Positions 9,871 through 22,180 are shown, numbered from the stretch's first letter. The stretch is DNA of 48,424 nucleotides from Porphyra umbilicalis (GCA_002049455.2 KV919205.1:1-48424), one strand, 5' to 3'. A program made the numbers and translations. Notes: generated from the sequence alone by a model not told the origin.

Positions 9871-11122
9871 AAGCGTGTAGAATATACCGCCGGCGTCACA
9901 CCCTCGGTGGGCGTGCTCGCTGCGGTGCGCAACTGGTACGCCTGGCACACCAGCACTGCTCGTCATTGCGCACGCAGTGCACCCTGCGACACGCTTACCG
10001 CAGCCAGGGGACCAACGCTTAGTAGGGTGGTAGGGCGGTACATTGGGGGACGGGCATTTCAGCTAATACGGAAATTCCCGAAGGCCTTGATCCTCGTACT
10101 TTTGCCACGGGACTCGGTCGCCACGTGTGCCCCTGTAAAAGGACGCTGTGGGGGCGCGTTCGAGACACGTCGGTCCCCTCGCGGTCCCCTCGGCGCCACG
10201 TGCAATCCCCTGGCAGGGAGTAAGGGACGATCCAGGCATACAGTCTGGCAGGGGACCCATCCAGAATGCATCCAGGTCCGCATTGTGACCCCGCGCAACG
10301 TAGCCGTTGTTGTCTTTGCGCCCACACCCGTGACGACTCCCCCTCCCCCTCTGTTAGCCCCAGTGCGTGGGCCGACATGGTCGTGCATCTGTTATTTGGC
10401 GGTCCTGCCGGTCGTATCGTCCCGTCACCGCCACCGCGACGCGGGGGCTCACGACGCCCCACTCCTTCGCCCACCACGCGAAGTCATCCGTCGTTGCTGC
10501 TGGGCGGGTGCTTGCCTCACTCGTCATTTAGGAGCTGTTCTCATCCGCGTCGGTCGACGGTGCGTCGGCGCGGGGCGACTGCGACGGGGGGCCGATGCTC
10601 ATCCTCGCCCGGCCGCTCGCGTGGAAATTCTCATCCTCTTCGGTCGACGGCGCGTCGGCGCGGGGCGACGGCGGCGACTTGCCGACGCCCACCCTCGTCC
10701 TGCCGCCCGCGTGGAAAACCGCGTCGCCATTGACGGTGGTAGCGGTGTTCGGGATGGCGCGGACGGCGGCGGTAGGGCGGTTGGACGAGCTGCCAGTGGT
10801 GAAGGGGCACGCGCTCGGGTGTTCGGCTGCTTCGGCGGGCGCGACGCTGGCGGGGGGGGGGCAGGGTTTCCGGGGTGGTGTTGGCGGAGAGGGGGTAACG
10901 GCTGCCGCGGGGGGGGCGTCGGCCGCCGCCTCGGGCGTCCCCGCCTTGGGGTCGGCGACGGCGGCGGCACCGGCTTGGCCGGTTCGGCCGGCATTGCCGC
11001 TGCCTTTTCCACTTGCGGCTCCCCTTGCGGCTCCCGTCCGCCCGGCCCGGATCCGTCCGCCGGCGCCGTTGGCCGCACCAACCGTCTGGCGGTGCTTGGC
11101 ACATGGGCGCGAGTCGCCGGCC
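9871..11122. other. GC-rich region without a confident gene
   Basis: A tandem duplication of about 90 bases lies at about 10530-10720 (GGTCGACGG.GCGTCGGCGCGGGGCGAC in each copy). Read on the minus strand it gives a duplicated acidic peptide ending in DADENSS with stop near 10528; the open frame runs 10528-11208. This could be the 3' exon of the small gene that starts in the adjacent inverted segment (ATG at 11350), but the frames differ and no splice sites were proven. Confidence 0.35.
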
Positions 11123-11350
11123 TCAACTCTGGCGGGTGCCCTGGCGCGGCGTCGGGACACCTGGACGCACACCTGCGGGTGATGATCGGGCGTGCCGCAC
11201 GCCGGCAAATGCCGACCACACCCACACCACCTCCTCTCCTGTCCCGGCGGGGCTGACCGTTACTCTTCTAAAGCCGTAATTTGCATCGGGCGGGGTAGCT
11301 GCCGAGCGCACGCAGCGCACATCCCCGCGGGGCCGTTTCGGACACGGCAT
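11123..11350 (-). CDS. small protein encoded in the left inverted segment
   Basis: ATG at 11350, 75 codons, unknown function. It is called only because the inverted copy at 25335 encodes a similar start. The two proteins share MP..KRP.GDV.CVR.AAT with differences at several positions while the frame stays open. It may be a first exon. Both copies point outward, away from the recombinase. Confidence 0.3.
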   Translation of the reverse strand: MPCPKRPRGDVRCVRSAATPPDANYGFRRVTVSPAGTGEEVVWVWSAFAGVRHARSSPAGVRPGVPTPRQGTRQS

Positions 11351-12330
11351 TGTGCGCAGGGTTGCGATCATAGAACAATGATATATGCAGTACCAGCAGA
11401 AAAGTACGCTCAGTCCTATTTTCTTAGCCGTTTTTTGCATGCCGCACCGCTGCGGCGAGGAATCTTGTCTGTCTCTCCCTCGAGACGAGCAAATGCTCTT
11501 CTCTTTCTCTCTCTCAGCGGCCCAATCAAATTGCAGCGTAAAATCGCTGTCCGGGCTTACAGTATCGGGTTTGGACGGGCGCTGGGCGCCACGCCCCACC
11601 CGCCCCGACCGGCCCGCCAGCCCCCCCACCCGTCTCGGACGTCGAGGCACGCTCCCACCCGAGCAATCCGCGCGACCACCCGCGCTGGGGGTCTACCCAC
11701 GCCGTGCGCCCAACTCCCAACCGGCGCCCATCGGGCGCTGGCCGCCCTGCCGAGGCGGCCGGCCTCCTACCAGCGGGTGGCCAGCCGCCGCCGCTAGCCT
11801 GCCCCCACTAGCCACCTCCCGCCTTCGTCCGCGTGTGGCTGCCGCCAACCTGCCGCCGCCGCCAACCTGCCGCCGCCTCCGCCTGTGGCCGCCGCCAACC
11901 TGCCGCCGCCGTCCGCCTGTGGCCGCCGCCGACCAGCCGCCGTCATCCGCCTGTGGCCACAGCCCACCTGCCGCCGCGGCGCGCCTGTGGCAGGCGCCCG
12001 TCTGCCACAACGGCCCGTCTTCCACCGCCGCTCACGCTCCGTCGCTGTCTACCTGCCCCCGTCGATCATGTGCCGCTGCCCCCTACCTGCCGCCGCCCGC
12101 TGCCCGCCGCTGGTGCCTACCTGCCGCGCCGCCCCCCTGCAGCTGCCCCCCCCCTGCCACCTCCTGCCCTGCCGCTGCTGGTGCCCAACTGCCTTCTCCG
12201 TCGGCCTGTCGCCACCACGCACGTGCCGCGTCCGGGCATCCGCCGCCGCGGCTCGCCTGTCGCCGCCGCCCACCTCCCTCTTTTCCCCGCCTCCCGCTGA
12301 TATCCGCCTGGCGCGGCCGCTCGCTCAATC
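11295..12330. repeat. left copy of a ~1.1-kb inverted duplication
   Basis: It matches the reverse complement of about 24440-25400. Anchors are a 21-base identical string at 11428-11448 (rc at 25237-25257), the word AGAAAAGTACGCTC near 11397, and GGCCCAATCAAATT near 11519 (rc near 25150). Further in, both copies carry a pyrimidine-rich minisatellite of CACCTGCCGCC-like words. Identity is moderate with many indels. Confidence 0.75.
11815..12330. repeat. GCCGCC/CCTGTGGCC minisatellite
   Basis: Short units such as CCAACCTGCCGCCGCC and CCTGTGGCCGCCGCC recur irregularly. All three frames are open for long distances, so the ORFs here are uninformative. Confidence 0.8.
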
Positions 12331-12847
12331 CCGTCCCCCATGCGACGCTGTGGCGCGTCTACCTGGGACATCCACCCGCCCGCGCGGCCTTCCCGTCGTA
12401 AGCGCTTTTCCACCCGTGCGCCGTGGCGCTGGCGCACGTTGGTGGCCAGGTGACCGTGCTGGTTGCGTGGAATGTCGCTGCTGCAGATGCCTGCGGCATG
12501 CACCAGTGAGGGGAGGGGACCGCTGTGACTTTCTGGGGCGTCGGGGGTGTGCGTGAGCACGGCATGTCCCTGGTGCGGGCGTTATCGAGGCAGGCTACCA
12601 TTTTGCAGCGTTGGAGAAGGCCGCTTTGTGGAGGAGCGCGCCGGTGTGCGAGATATACAGGCCCGGGCTGCCATCGCCATGTACCTTCTCTCCACCTGAA
12701 TCATGCTGCAAGCCGTAACAAGACAACCCGCCTCGTCCATGAATGAGGCGGCGTCCATCCCCTCGCCCCCTCGACGTTTCGCCCCCACTCCCGCGTCAGC
12801 ACCCGCACGTCTGCTGCCCGGACCTCAGCATTCTCTTTCGAGCAGGT
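12331..12847. other. no gene seen
   Basis: Mixed-composition DNA between the minisatellite and a 28-base G run. No motif was recognised. Confidence 0.45.
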
Positions 12848-12875
12848 GGGGGGGGGGGGGGGGGGGGGGGGGGGG
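12848..12875. repeat. 28-base G homopolymer
   Basis: Uninterrupted G run, capable of forming a G-quadruplex and prone to length error. Confidence 0.9.
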
Positions 12876-14030
12876 AGACGCTGCCCGTTGCGGCTGCGCC
12901 TGCCGCCGCGCCCGGGCGCGGGGAAGGCGCCGACGTCGGCGGCTCGGACCCGTCCGCGGGGGGCGGGTGCCGCGCAGGCCCCGTGGTGGCAGGCAGCAAG
13001 GACGCCACCGCGGCCGCCGCCGCCAGCGTCCCAGCCGCCACCGCCACTGCCGCGGCCTGCGCACAACCCGCCGCCCGCCCGAGGGCGGGGCGTCGGCCGC
13101 GCGGGATCGCTGAGTGGGGGGGGGGGCGGGGGGGGAGGTGCCCGGCGCCGGCGGCCAGCGCCGCCGCTGCGGCGCCCCGTTGTACGGCCGCCGGCGCCGC
13201 CGAGGGCGCCGCCTCCGTCGCGCAGGTCGGCGCCCCCGTGGGTGGCGCCTGCAGCAACCGCCCCGAAACCGCGGGCCCACTGACAGCAGGCATGGCGTTG
13301 GCAGCAAAGCCACCGGTGGCACAGAGCGCGAACGCCGCGGCCGCTGGCGCCGCCGCCGGGAAAGCGCGGTGGGCTTCGCCGTCGATGCCGCCGGGTGCAC
13401 CAGTCGCGACGGTGGCGGCGACGCCAGCGACGTCGGCTGACGCCGCTGGCGTCCACCGCGGTGGCCAGCGCAACGGCGGGCGCATCCGCCACTGCGGGCG
13501 CGGCGGCCGCTGATTGGGCGGCTGCGGCCGAGACACCGGACTGCGCTGAGGGCGTCGCGGCCATCGCCGGTGGCGCGGCGGCGCCAAGGCCAGACAGCTG
13601 ACCAGCGCCACCGAAACTTCCGGCGGGATGCGCCGCGCCGGCGTTGGCCGCCTCCGCGGCGGTCCCTGCCAACCCATGCGCGCTTGCTGCCGCCCGCCCA
13701 TCGCCACGGCGTCGGTCGTCCCCGAGCGTGGCGCTGGGGGGGCGGGGGGGGGAGGGGGGGAGTCGGTGCGCGGTGTCGGCCGGCGGACGTGACGCTGCCG
13801 CTGCCGCCGGCGACAGCGCGTGCTGCCCCACCACCGATGCGGGAGCAGACAGCGAAGGCGCGGCAGATCCCGCTTGCACCGCCACCGCCGCGCCGGCGCC
13901 ACCGCCCGCGCCCGCCGCCGGCGCCACCACGGGCGCCCCGAGAACTAACGGTGATACCGTCTTGGCACCCCCCACCGCCCCTTGCCCAAACCCGCCGCCC
14001 GGCCGGGCCGCCCAGACCGACCTACGCAGA

Positions 14031-14052
14031 GGGGGGGGGGGGGGGGGGGGGG
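14031..14052. repeat. 22-base G homopolymer
   Basis: Uninterrupted G run followed by GCTGAGCGG, a context partly shared with the G run near 13118. Confidence 0.9.
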
Positions 14053-17000
14053 CTGAGCGGGGGGCGGCGGCGGCACCGCCACCACACGGCACGCTCGCAG
14101 TGCGGGCGGATGCCGGCTCCGACAGCCCCCACGGCGCGCCCCCGACAACCACCGCCACCGGCACGCCCTCCACGTGCCGGGGGGGCGCCAACCCGCGTGA
14201 CGCGCCATCCGCCGGCAAGGTGGCGCTGCCGCGACCGCGTAGCGTTGGCGGGCAGGGCACAGCCGCGGCCACAACCGCGGCGACAGAGCCGCCTCCAAAG
14301 CCACACGGTATCGGGTGGGCGACTGCCCCATCTGGAGTTGGGGAAGACGACGCGCCGGCAGCCGCCGCCACCGCGGCCGCCTCCTGCGGCGGGACGTCCG
14401 TCGCGACGGCAAGACGGCCGGCGCCGGCAGCAGCGTCGCGTGCCAGCGGCGCCGCCACAGCACCAGCACAAGAGCCCGCCGCCTGCCCTGCGCCGCCCGA
14501 GGACCGAGCGGCACCCGCAGCAGCCGCACAGCCGCCGGGGGAGACACAACCGCCCGGCGGTGCCGGCGAGTGCGCGGGGGCAGCAGCAGAGGCCTGGGAC
14601 GAGATTTCGGCGGCATCGGCCGCGCCCGACGCGTCTGGCAGCGCCGAGGTGACCGCGTCGGCCCGGGAGAAGCGGAAGGGCGCCACCCCGGCCGTGCCCG
14701 CGGCGACGGCGGGACACGGCGCCGCAGGACGAATCCGGGGGGGCGTGGGGCCGAGGGGGGGGAGCGAGGAGGGGGACGGAGGACCGAAAGAACAACCGGG
14801 GGCACCGCTCGACGACTGTATTGGACGCCGCGTCAGCCGACCCCCCGCGCACCCCTCGACGCCTGTGATGGACGCCGCGTCATTCGCGCGGTCTGCCTCG
14901 TCGGCGGCCACCCCCGACACGTCGTCGCACCACCACGCCACCGCGTCTACCTCCTTTTGCTCCGACACCCCGTCCCCGCCCTTCCAGCCGGGCGGGTGTT
15001 GTGGATAGATGAGCCAGCATACAGCAGCCCAGTGGCGCCCGCCGCCGCGACGGTGATCACCAGCGCCGCCGCAACTGCAACCGCTACGAAGGCCTGTCGG
15101 GGGCGCGTCGGCAACCGTTCGAGAGGCGGTGGCGGCGCCTCGAATGGAAGCGCTGAAAGCCCCGCGCCCATCAGTCGTCGACGTCGCCCCAGCCGTCGCC
15201 ACAGGAGGGCACCCCCTCATCGGTCCCGTTCCCCCCCCCCTCCGCCACCGCCGCGGCTACCAGTGCCACCGGCTGGCCCTTCCACCTGGTCGCAACCAAG
15301 CACTCATCAGCGGCGCGCGCGCCGTGCTCTGGGGGTGGAGCGACAAGCCCGCAGAGTACGGTTCTGGGTGGGGGGGTACAACTATCCCCCGACAGTGTTT
15401 GTGCCACGGACGGGGGGGGCCGAGCGTCACCCAAAATGGCAGGTGGGGGGAAAGGAAGACAGATTCCGTTCGACAGTGTCGGGAGTCACAGACGGTGCCC
15501 CCCCCCCCCGCTGACGGCTCGCCTCCAACTCAGCGGTCTCCGCCGCCGACAATCGCCTTGCGGAGGTTGTCGCTGCTCCTACCATTGACGCTGCGGGTGT
15601 CGACGCCTGCCTCTGCTGCCGCGCCGCCCTCAGTCAAGTGGGCGGTGGCAATCGCCACCGGCGAGTCTGTGCCGACCAGGATCTTGTTGCCCTTGTTCCC
15701 GTCGCTCCCGTCGTCGTAACCGCCAGCGTCCAAGCCGGACTTGGTTGCCGCGACCATCACTGGTCGTCGGCCACCGAGTCGACAGTGTCGTCGATGCCTG
15801 ACGAGCGCCACAATGCCAGCTCCGACACCAAACGAGGCGCGACGCCTGCCGCTGCCGCTGGCAGCCGCCAGCCGCTGGCACGCCGCCGGGAGCGGGCGAG
15901 GGGGCGTCGGCGACGCCGCAGTCTGGCCATTTCAGTGAAGAGCTATCCGACAGACCCAAGGAACAACAGAATTCTCAGCGCTGCCGCCACCTGCCACCTC
16001 TCTCCCCCCACCCACCTCCACCGATGCCGCTGCAGTTGCGAGCATCCCCACAACCCGCCGTGCTAGCAGCGGGAGCGCCACCGGCGGCGGTCCTGCGACT
16101 TTCACCGATTCCAGCATCACATGGTCAGGCTTGATGCCCCGCGACGGGTTCCCCCGCACCCCCCCCCCTCTCCGACGGCGCCCCGCACGGCATGCCACGG
16201 CGGGCGGACACCGACGGCCACCGCCACGTCCGCGTTCGTCGGCCGCGGCCGCGAGCCCGCGGGGACGACGGCCAGTACTGTCACGCCGGGGGGCCACGCG
16301 GAACAAAACGAGGCCCGGGCTGTCGAGGGCGTCGCCGCTGCCGTAGACCACCACAACCGCCACCAGGGGCGTGCAAGCCAGGCCGAGGACGGGCTCACTC
16401 GTCCATGGGCAAAGCCGCTGGGAAGGGCGGCAGGCGCACACAGCCGCCACAGCCAGAGGGGAGCGCCGGCACGAGGGCGCTTCAGGCGGGGCGCAAACTC
16501 AACCCCGCCAGCCCCGCTGGCTTCACGCGGATCGCAGACCACCCGCTCCCATTGCCGCAGCTCGCCGCCGCCGCGTCCACCACCGCAAGCACCCACAGGA
16601 CGAATTCGACGGGCGTTGCCTGCCCCCCGAAACTGGAGGCGGGGGGTAGCGCTTGGAAGGGAAGGCGGAGCATCGATGGCGCCACGACGGCGCCCCCACC
16701 TCTACCCCCCCTCGTTGCCGCCCCCTCCTACTCGCGGCGCCCTGCCCGCGACCGCCGCAGAGACTGTGGCGACCGTCACCGCCGCTGACGCCGCGGCAAC
16801 GGCGGCGGCGGCCACTCTCGCCGTCCGCAGCCGGCTACTGGGGCGCCCGTCACTGCCATTGTCGGGCGCCGTGGTCTCCCTCGCTGGGCGTACGCTCTCA
16901 CGCGCAGCAGCGGGCGGCCAGATGATCCCCCCGTCCGCGTCGACCGGCAGCGGCGTGCCAGCGTTTGCTCGGCGGGGGAGCACCGCAGGCCGGTCGAAGA

Positions 17001-18407
17001 CTGCCACAGTGGTCGTAGCGTAGACGGCGAGGAGGATGACCACATCCTCCGGGGCGGTCGCCGCGCCAGAGGAAGGGCCCGCAGATGGGGCGGCGCCAAG
17101 GGCCACCGCATCGACGACGGCAGCGGCGGGGGGTTGTCGCCTTTGAGACGTAGCGGCGAGAGAAACTAGGGGGCACATCAAGGCGCCTGGGGAGCCGTCA
17201 GCGCCGTGGACGCGCTGCCGACCAGCGGCGGCAGCAGCCCGGCCTGTGCGCCGACTGCGGCCGGCATCGCGAACGCCAGTTTCGGCAGCGGGGGACAGGG
17301 AAACGTATCAGGCGCATCTGGCGCCGCCGACGCCAGCCAGCCACAGTCGCAGATTTAACGGCGGCGGTGGCGGGTGGCCGACGCCACTTGGCTCACGCCC
17401 CCCCCCTGACGCCGCCGCCGCCCCTAGCTCCGCCCAGCCGCCATTGCCACGGCCGCCGCCGCCCGCCCCACGATGACTGCCACCGCCACCGCACGTACCG
17501 TTGCTAGCCACACTATCCCACCGCCACCCGCGCTGCCACCGGCGCGCCTTGCAGGCGGCCGAGCGCGTCAGCCGCCGCCTCTGCCGCCGGCACCCCCACA
17601 CCCACTACGTCTGCGCCGTCGGCGCCGGTCGCCGCCACTCACGGCCCGCCTGCAAAATCGACGACCACGGCTTCGGCGGTTGCCGCACCCGTCCACCACG
17701 AGCCTTTGTGCGGGGCGTGGACGGCGCCGACGCTCGGCTGCGGCGGCGCCGCCGCCGCAGAAGCCGCATCAGTCAGTGAGACGAGGCCGGGACCGCCGGT
17801 GGGGGCGCGTGTGGCGATGCCTCACCCCCAGCTGTCCCCGCTCCTGGTGTGCCCGCGGTCCGCGGGGGGGCGTCCCAGTCGCCGCCGTTGCTGCCACAGG
17901 TGCCAAAGGAGAGGTGTGAAAACCGCACGGGGAGGCCACCCTTGTCTGTTGCGTGGACGGTGCGCGGCCAGGGGCGTGCTGGCAAGCAGTAGCCGGATAG
18001 CGGCCGGCTTGTCGCCACCGCCGCGGCCAGCGGCGTCACTGCTCCAGGGCGGGGGTCGCCTAACAGCGAGCCACGTCCTCCGTCAGCGCAGCCGGCTCCG
18101 GCGCCGACGACGCCGTCCCCCCACGGGCGTCAATCCCCCTTTTCCTTGCGACGGCTGCACGTTGCCTCGACGGCTCTTCACCGCAGCGCAGCCTACAAAG
18201 AAAGTCCCTCGCTCCGTCATCGTCACTCTGCCACCCCGCGTTCCAAGTTTCAGAGGAAGGGGGGGCGGCAAAAAGCAACGTCGGCGGCGGCGGCGCATTC
18301 TGGCTGCAGGCCGGCAAGAGGGTGACCACCCGGGCCGGGACATTTTAAAGAAGGGGGTGTGGGCAAGGGACTGTTGTATAGCTGACGCACGAAAAGCCGA
18401 GCAAACA

Positions 18408-19189
18408 CTACGTCGTCGTCATTTCTCTATGCCCTCTTTTCGTACCCCGCACGCTCCCCCGCCCGTTCTCCCGCTCGATTCTCGTTCTGATGCTAAACAG
18501 GGTAGGAACCTTCCCACCAATGCTGACCTCATACGTACTCCGGAACTCCTCCCGCCCCATCTCCTGGATCTTCTTCATCACCGTGTTACCCTTGGAGAGT
18601 AAGTTCACCTGCGCCTTGTCGAGCTTGCCGCCCGCCCCTCTCAGGAAGCCCTTCATCGGGGCGTACCCCCTCCAACCATCCTCCCATGCCACAATCAGGT
18701 CGTCAACCGACTTGAGCCCGCGCGCAACGACTTGGTTCCGCTGCAAAGGAGCACGGCGCAACACCTCGCCAAGGTCGGCGACCTTGTCAGATGCCCTGCC
18801 CATCGCCGGGGCCTGCGCGTCTCCGCTGCGGCTGGTAGCAGTCTGGTCTTCCGCGACAACCGGCGTCACCAGTGCCTGGCCGTTGGAGTGGTCACTGGAG
18901 GGGGGGGGGGGGAGGAGAGAGGGGGATATGGGTCGCGAGCCCGGGCGGAAAGCGAAACCGCGCGTCGTAGCTTCTCCCCCGCCGCGACGGCGCTGCCAAG
19001 CGATAGCGCCGCCAGGTCGCTAAGCCACGGCGAGAGCGGCACCCCATCTGGGGGGGAGAAGCTGGATGCAGATGAAAAAAGAAGTAGGTCGTTGTCGGTG
19101 GGTGTGGTGGGCACAAAGAAGGCCGCTTGCAGTTGCGTGGCAGGGTGAATGCCGAGGTTCTGGTCGACACATTCATCAAACAGCGACAT
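18408..19189 (-). CDS. GCR1-like DNA-binding protein, frame broken at a G13 tract
   Basis: ATG at 19189 (MSLFDECVDQN). The frame stays open to the homopolymer at 18900-18912. A one-frame slip there enters a second open frame (SSDHSNGQALVTPVV...) that ends at 18408, giving about 260 residues. The second half has a helical core with 'SVDDLIVAWEDGWRGYAPMK' followed about 25 residues later by a basic 'NTVMKKIQEMGREEF'. That layout resembles the GCR1_C domain (a W..G..G.PS helix, then a basic helix), a DNA-binding module found in yeast Gcr1 and in Crypton recombinases. It is transcribed divergently from the tyrosine recombinase at 19692, which supports a role as its DNA-binding partner. The domain assignment is by eye; the existence of a gene is better supported than its family. 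A proline-rich hinge lies at the break. Confidence 0.55.
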
Positions 19190-19691
19190 GATGGGGAAGG
19201 TGCTTAGAAAGAAAGAGAACGGCGTGGATGGAGAGTACCGCTGCTGTGGCGGGAGCAGCTGGCGGCTGCCAGACGTATGCAGATGAACCGGCAGGCCGAC
19301 GACAGAGGCGTGCAAGCCATTTCAGAGATGTCACGTTAATTTTTTTCGCGCGTAGCCCCCCTTCCTTTCGTCAAGAGATCAGAAATAGCAGGTCATCCGC
19401 GCGCCGCGGCCCTTCGGCAGTTGTGGTCACCCCCAGTAGCTGCTCAACGGCACATGAATGTGAGGACGGGCCACAGGCCCTCACGAGGGCACACGCAACG
19501 GCCCTGACTGACCAACGCCTGTGCCCCTGTTCCCCAGTCCAGCCAGTGTGCCGCCTGCATGCGAAGTGCACAGGGGCTGCCACTGCGCGGCTGTCGCAGC
19601 CTCCTAGGACAAGATCAGGTCACACACGCCCCACCTCTCTCCGTACCACTTTCGTTTGAACCATTGAGCTGCCCCCCCGCCCCTTCTCATC
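19190..19691. promoter_or_regulatory. divergent intergenic region
   Basis: 500 bases between the GCR1-like and recombinase start codons, less GC-rich than the flanks, with a T7 run near 19337. No canonical TATA is visible. It presumably carries both promoters; that is inference. Confidence 0.4.
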
Positions 19692-21265
19692 ATGGTACCG
19701 CCGCTACCCGAGGGCCGCTTGCCCGCCGACGCTGAGATTGACCTCAGCGCGATCTCTCGTGGGCTCCTTTCCATCGCCACCAACACCAAGTATGATTCCT
19801 ACATCACTGGGAAGAGGGGGTGGGTGGAGTTTTGCGAGGCGAGGGACTTGGACCCGCTTGCCGTGAGCGCGGAGACGGGCAAGGACGTGGCCCGATTCTT
19901 CTACTGGAGAACCGACTCCCTTTTGAAGGGGAAGTCGATGGGAGAGCAGCTCCGTGCGGCGATGCGGGCTCACTTTGCACCGACGCGCGGCCTTGCCAAT
20001 TGGGCTGTGATCACTTCAAACGACGAGACGGTTCCCCCAACCTTTTCGGGCAACCCTGCCCTCTCCGATGACGTGGCCGCCATGTACAAAGGGCATGCCA
20101 TTACCAGGGCGAGGCGAGGAGAGCTGGAGGTGCGTCGCGTGGATCCCATTGAACCGTGCCATCTCCTGCGCTGCTGGTCTAAACACTTTTCCGGGCGCAC
20201 GGTGGAGGGCATTGACGCTCGGCTGCTGATGGCGTACGCCTCAACTTTGTTGTGCGCCAACCTTCTGCTCCGTTACGATGAGCTGGTGATGCTACGGTAT
20301 GTTTGAGTGTTGTCTGTTGTCTACTGCTGTTGCGCAATCGCATCTGGAACAGGTCTCGGGGGTGGGGCCGACTGACGGGACGCCACGGTCTCGGTGAGCA
20401 GCCGCACTAAATCGATTGTCTGCGTTTTTTTTTGGTAGTGCGGCATTGTACGTTTGACTCCCCTCGTTTACAGCATGGAGCACATGGGTATGAGCACGAA
20501 CGGCATCAAGCTGAGCATCAACAACGCTACAAAAAACTCACTCAAGCGCCGTGTGTACGTCTGCCAACCGTGGCCAGGCCCCCTTGGTGCCGACCCGAGG
20601 TACGCTGGAATTGTTCCTGTTTCGCTTTCTTTTTTTGTTGCTTGGCTTTGGGCTTTTTATTGTTGGGCTGGTCATCCCCGGACACTGTGGCCATTGCCGT
20701 TGGCTTTGCGACAAGTGACAGTGAACGACAGATCTGCGGTGGCATACCTAGCATCTCGCACTGCGTGCGCCAATCAGGCCTCGTGGAGGGAACCGCGGCA
20801 GAGGGGCGTGGAGGGAGCGTGCCGAGACGGGAATGAATACTCACTTCTTCTTTTGCGATGTGTCCTCATCTGCGCAGGCTGGATACTGGCCGGATGCTCC
20901 TACTGTGGTTGAAGATTCGAGGGGGCAGGCCAGGGCCCATCTTCTGCCGACCGCTGCTACGAAAGACAAAGGGCAAGGCCACAACTGTGTGGGATACCAA
21001 CCAGAAGATTGGATGCGAGGCACTCACGGCCCTCGCACGCGAGGCGCTGGCCGACTGCGGCATGCTGGACGTGAATAAGGTGGCCACTCACTCAGGCAAG
21101 CGGACAGGCGTTCAGCTGTACGACGCCCTTGGGATGACGGACGCGTGGGTGATGGACAAGGGCGGCTGGGACAGCGCGTCCGCATTTGTCAACTACAAGG
21201 CATTGTGTAACCGGTTGGAGATGCGTCATCCTTTTTGCAAGCCGCAGGCATGGTCGAATGTGTGA
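19692..21265 (+). CDS. tyrosine recombinase (Crypton-like), three exons
   Basis: Exons 19692-20296, 20474-20599 and 20878-21265 join in frame to 372 residues. Both introns are GT...AG (177 and 278 bases) and contain stops, so splicing is needed. An N-terminal helical core-binding domain ('TKYDSYITGKRGWVEF') is followed by the catalytic domain: R194 in LLRYDELVMLR, the probable beta-hairpin lysine K222, H315-S-G-K-R319, W341 in place of the second histidine, and nucleophile Y350 in FVNYKAL. All five expected positions are filled, so the enzyme looks active. Enzymes of this family cut and rejoin DNA through a 3'-phosphotyrosine and mobilise circular intermediates. No reverse transcriptase lies next to it, which argues against DIRS/Ngaro and for a Crypton-like DNA transposon. 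No GCR1_C domain is fused to it, but a candidate is encoded divergently next door. Confidence 0.9.
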
Positions 21266-22180
21266 TGCAGTATGCATGCTTGTCCTTTGTTGTGTATGTC
21301 TTACCCGCTCACGTGGTTCCCCTCTCTTTTCTTCCATTATCACCTCATCCCTGTCCCACCGCCGTACCCGTAGCCGCCCACGAACTGCACGCTCCGCCGA
21401 GCCCACCGGCCGCCCATCCCCCCCCGCCCGTGGCCCGTACCCGCCGCTGCCGCCTCCGCCGCTGCCGCCGTTGCCGGCCCCGCAACCACGGCCCGGCCGC
21501 CGCTGCTGCGGCCGTTGCCAGAGGCGACTCTATGCGAGTGCGCGCTCAAGTGCGCAGGTTTGACGACCACCGCACCGCCTCCCCCCCGCGTCGTCGTCGG
21601 TCGCCCACCGACCGTCGACAGATTACTTTTATACCGGTGAGTCTCCACAGGGATCCCCCGCACCGCCATGACCGCCGGCACGGCAGCGGCGATACACACT
21701 AATCGGTCGCAAAACGGTATAGACGGCGGTGGCCGCCGCGGCGGTGGAGCCGCCGGGGTGGGGGTGGGGGGTGGCGCGTCGCGGGCGCCGGTCGTTGGCG
21801 GGGGGGAGCGGGTGACGCCGGCGTCGTTTGAGGCAGGGGGGCTGGTGACGAGGCGCTACTGCCTGCGCCAGAGGTTAGGTGTGGTGCGTTGCCGGAGGGG
21901 GAGGGATGTGCACAGTGGGTGGCGAGGGGTCGGCGCACAGCCCTCTACAGCGCGTCCCGGAGGGCTGGCGTCTGTCGAAGGGCTCAAAAAGGGCGGGGCG
22001 ACGATAAAAGAGCACAAAGATCACACTGACAACGCCACAGCGGAGGAGGATAGTCAGCACGCACACCCACACAGGAAACTTCGCCCGAGAATCGCACCAC
22101 GCACCCCGCTTATGACCCAGCACGAGGCCACGCAAAAACCAGTGGCGGCAGCCTACGATGTCCCCCCAACTCACCACTAA
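21266..22180. other. downstream region of the recombinase, no confident gene
   Basis: T-rich 3' flank to about 21340, then (CCG)n-rich DNA to about 21480. Around 22000-22090 the minus strand encodes a hydrophobic run that could be a membrane segment within a long open frame entering the satellite; I do not call a gene. Confidence 0.4.

Larger units (their letters stand above)
12848..18400. other. GC-rich low-complexity region with long G runs
   Basis: The region is dominated by (GCC)n-like sequence, so open frames overlap on both strands (for example 12701-15220 minus and 13644-15008 plus). G runs occur at 12848-12875 (28 G), about 13118-13138, 13735-13766 and 14031-14052 (22 G). The most gene-like fragments are on the minus strand: 15530-15770 (a G/D/S/N-rich stretch), 15932-16450 and 16702-17110 (alternating valine-rich strands and charged turns). 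They may be remains of one large, frame-broken alanine/glycine/proline-rich protein. I cannot define a start, end or family. Confidence 0.4.

Noticed and set aside
12701..15220. 839-codon minus frame as one gene
   Set aside because: Equally long frames exist on the opposite strand, composition is (A/G/P/R)n, and no domain is visible.
19692..21265. DIRS or Ngaro retrotransposon
   Set aside because: No reverse transcriptase or methylase lies next to the recombinase; the nearest methylase is 7 kb away beyond satellite and inverted repeat.
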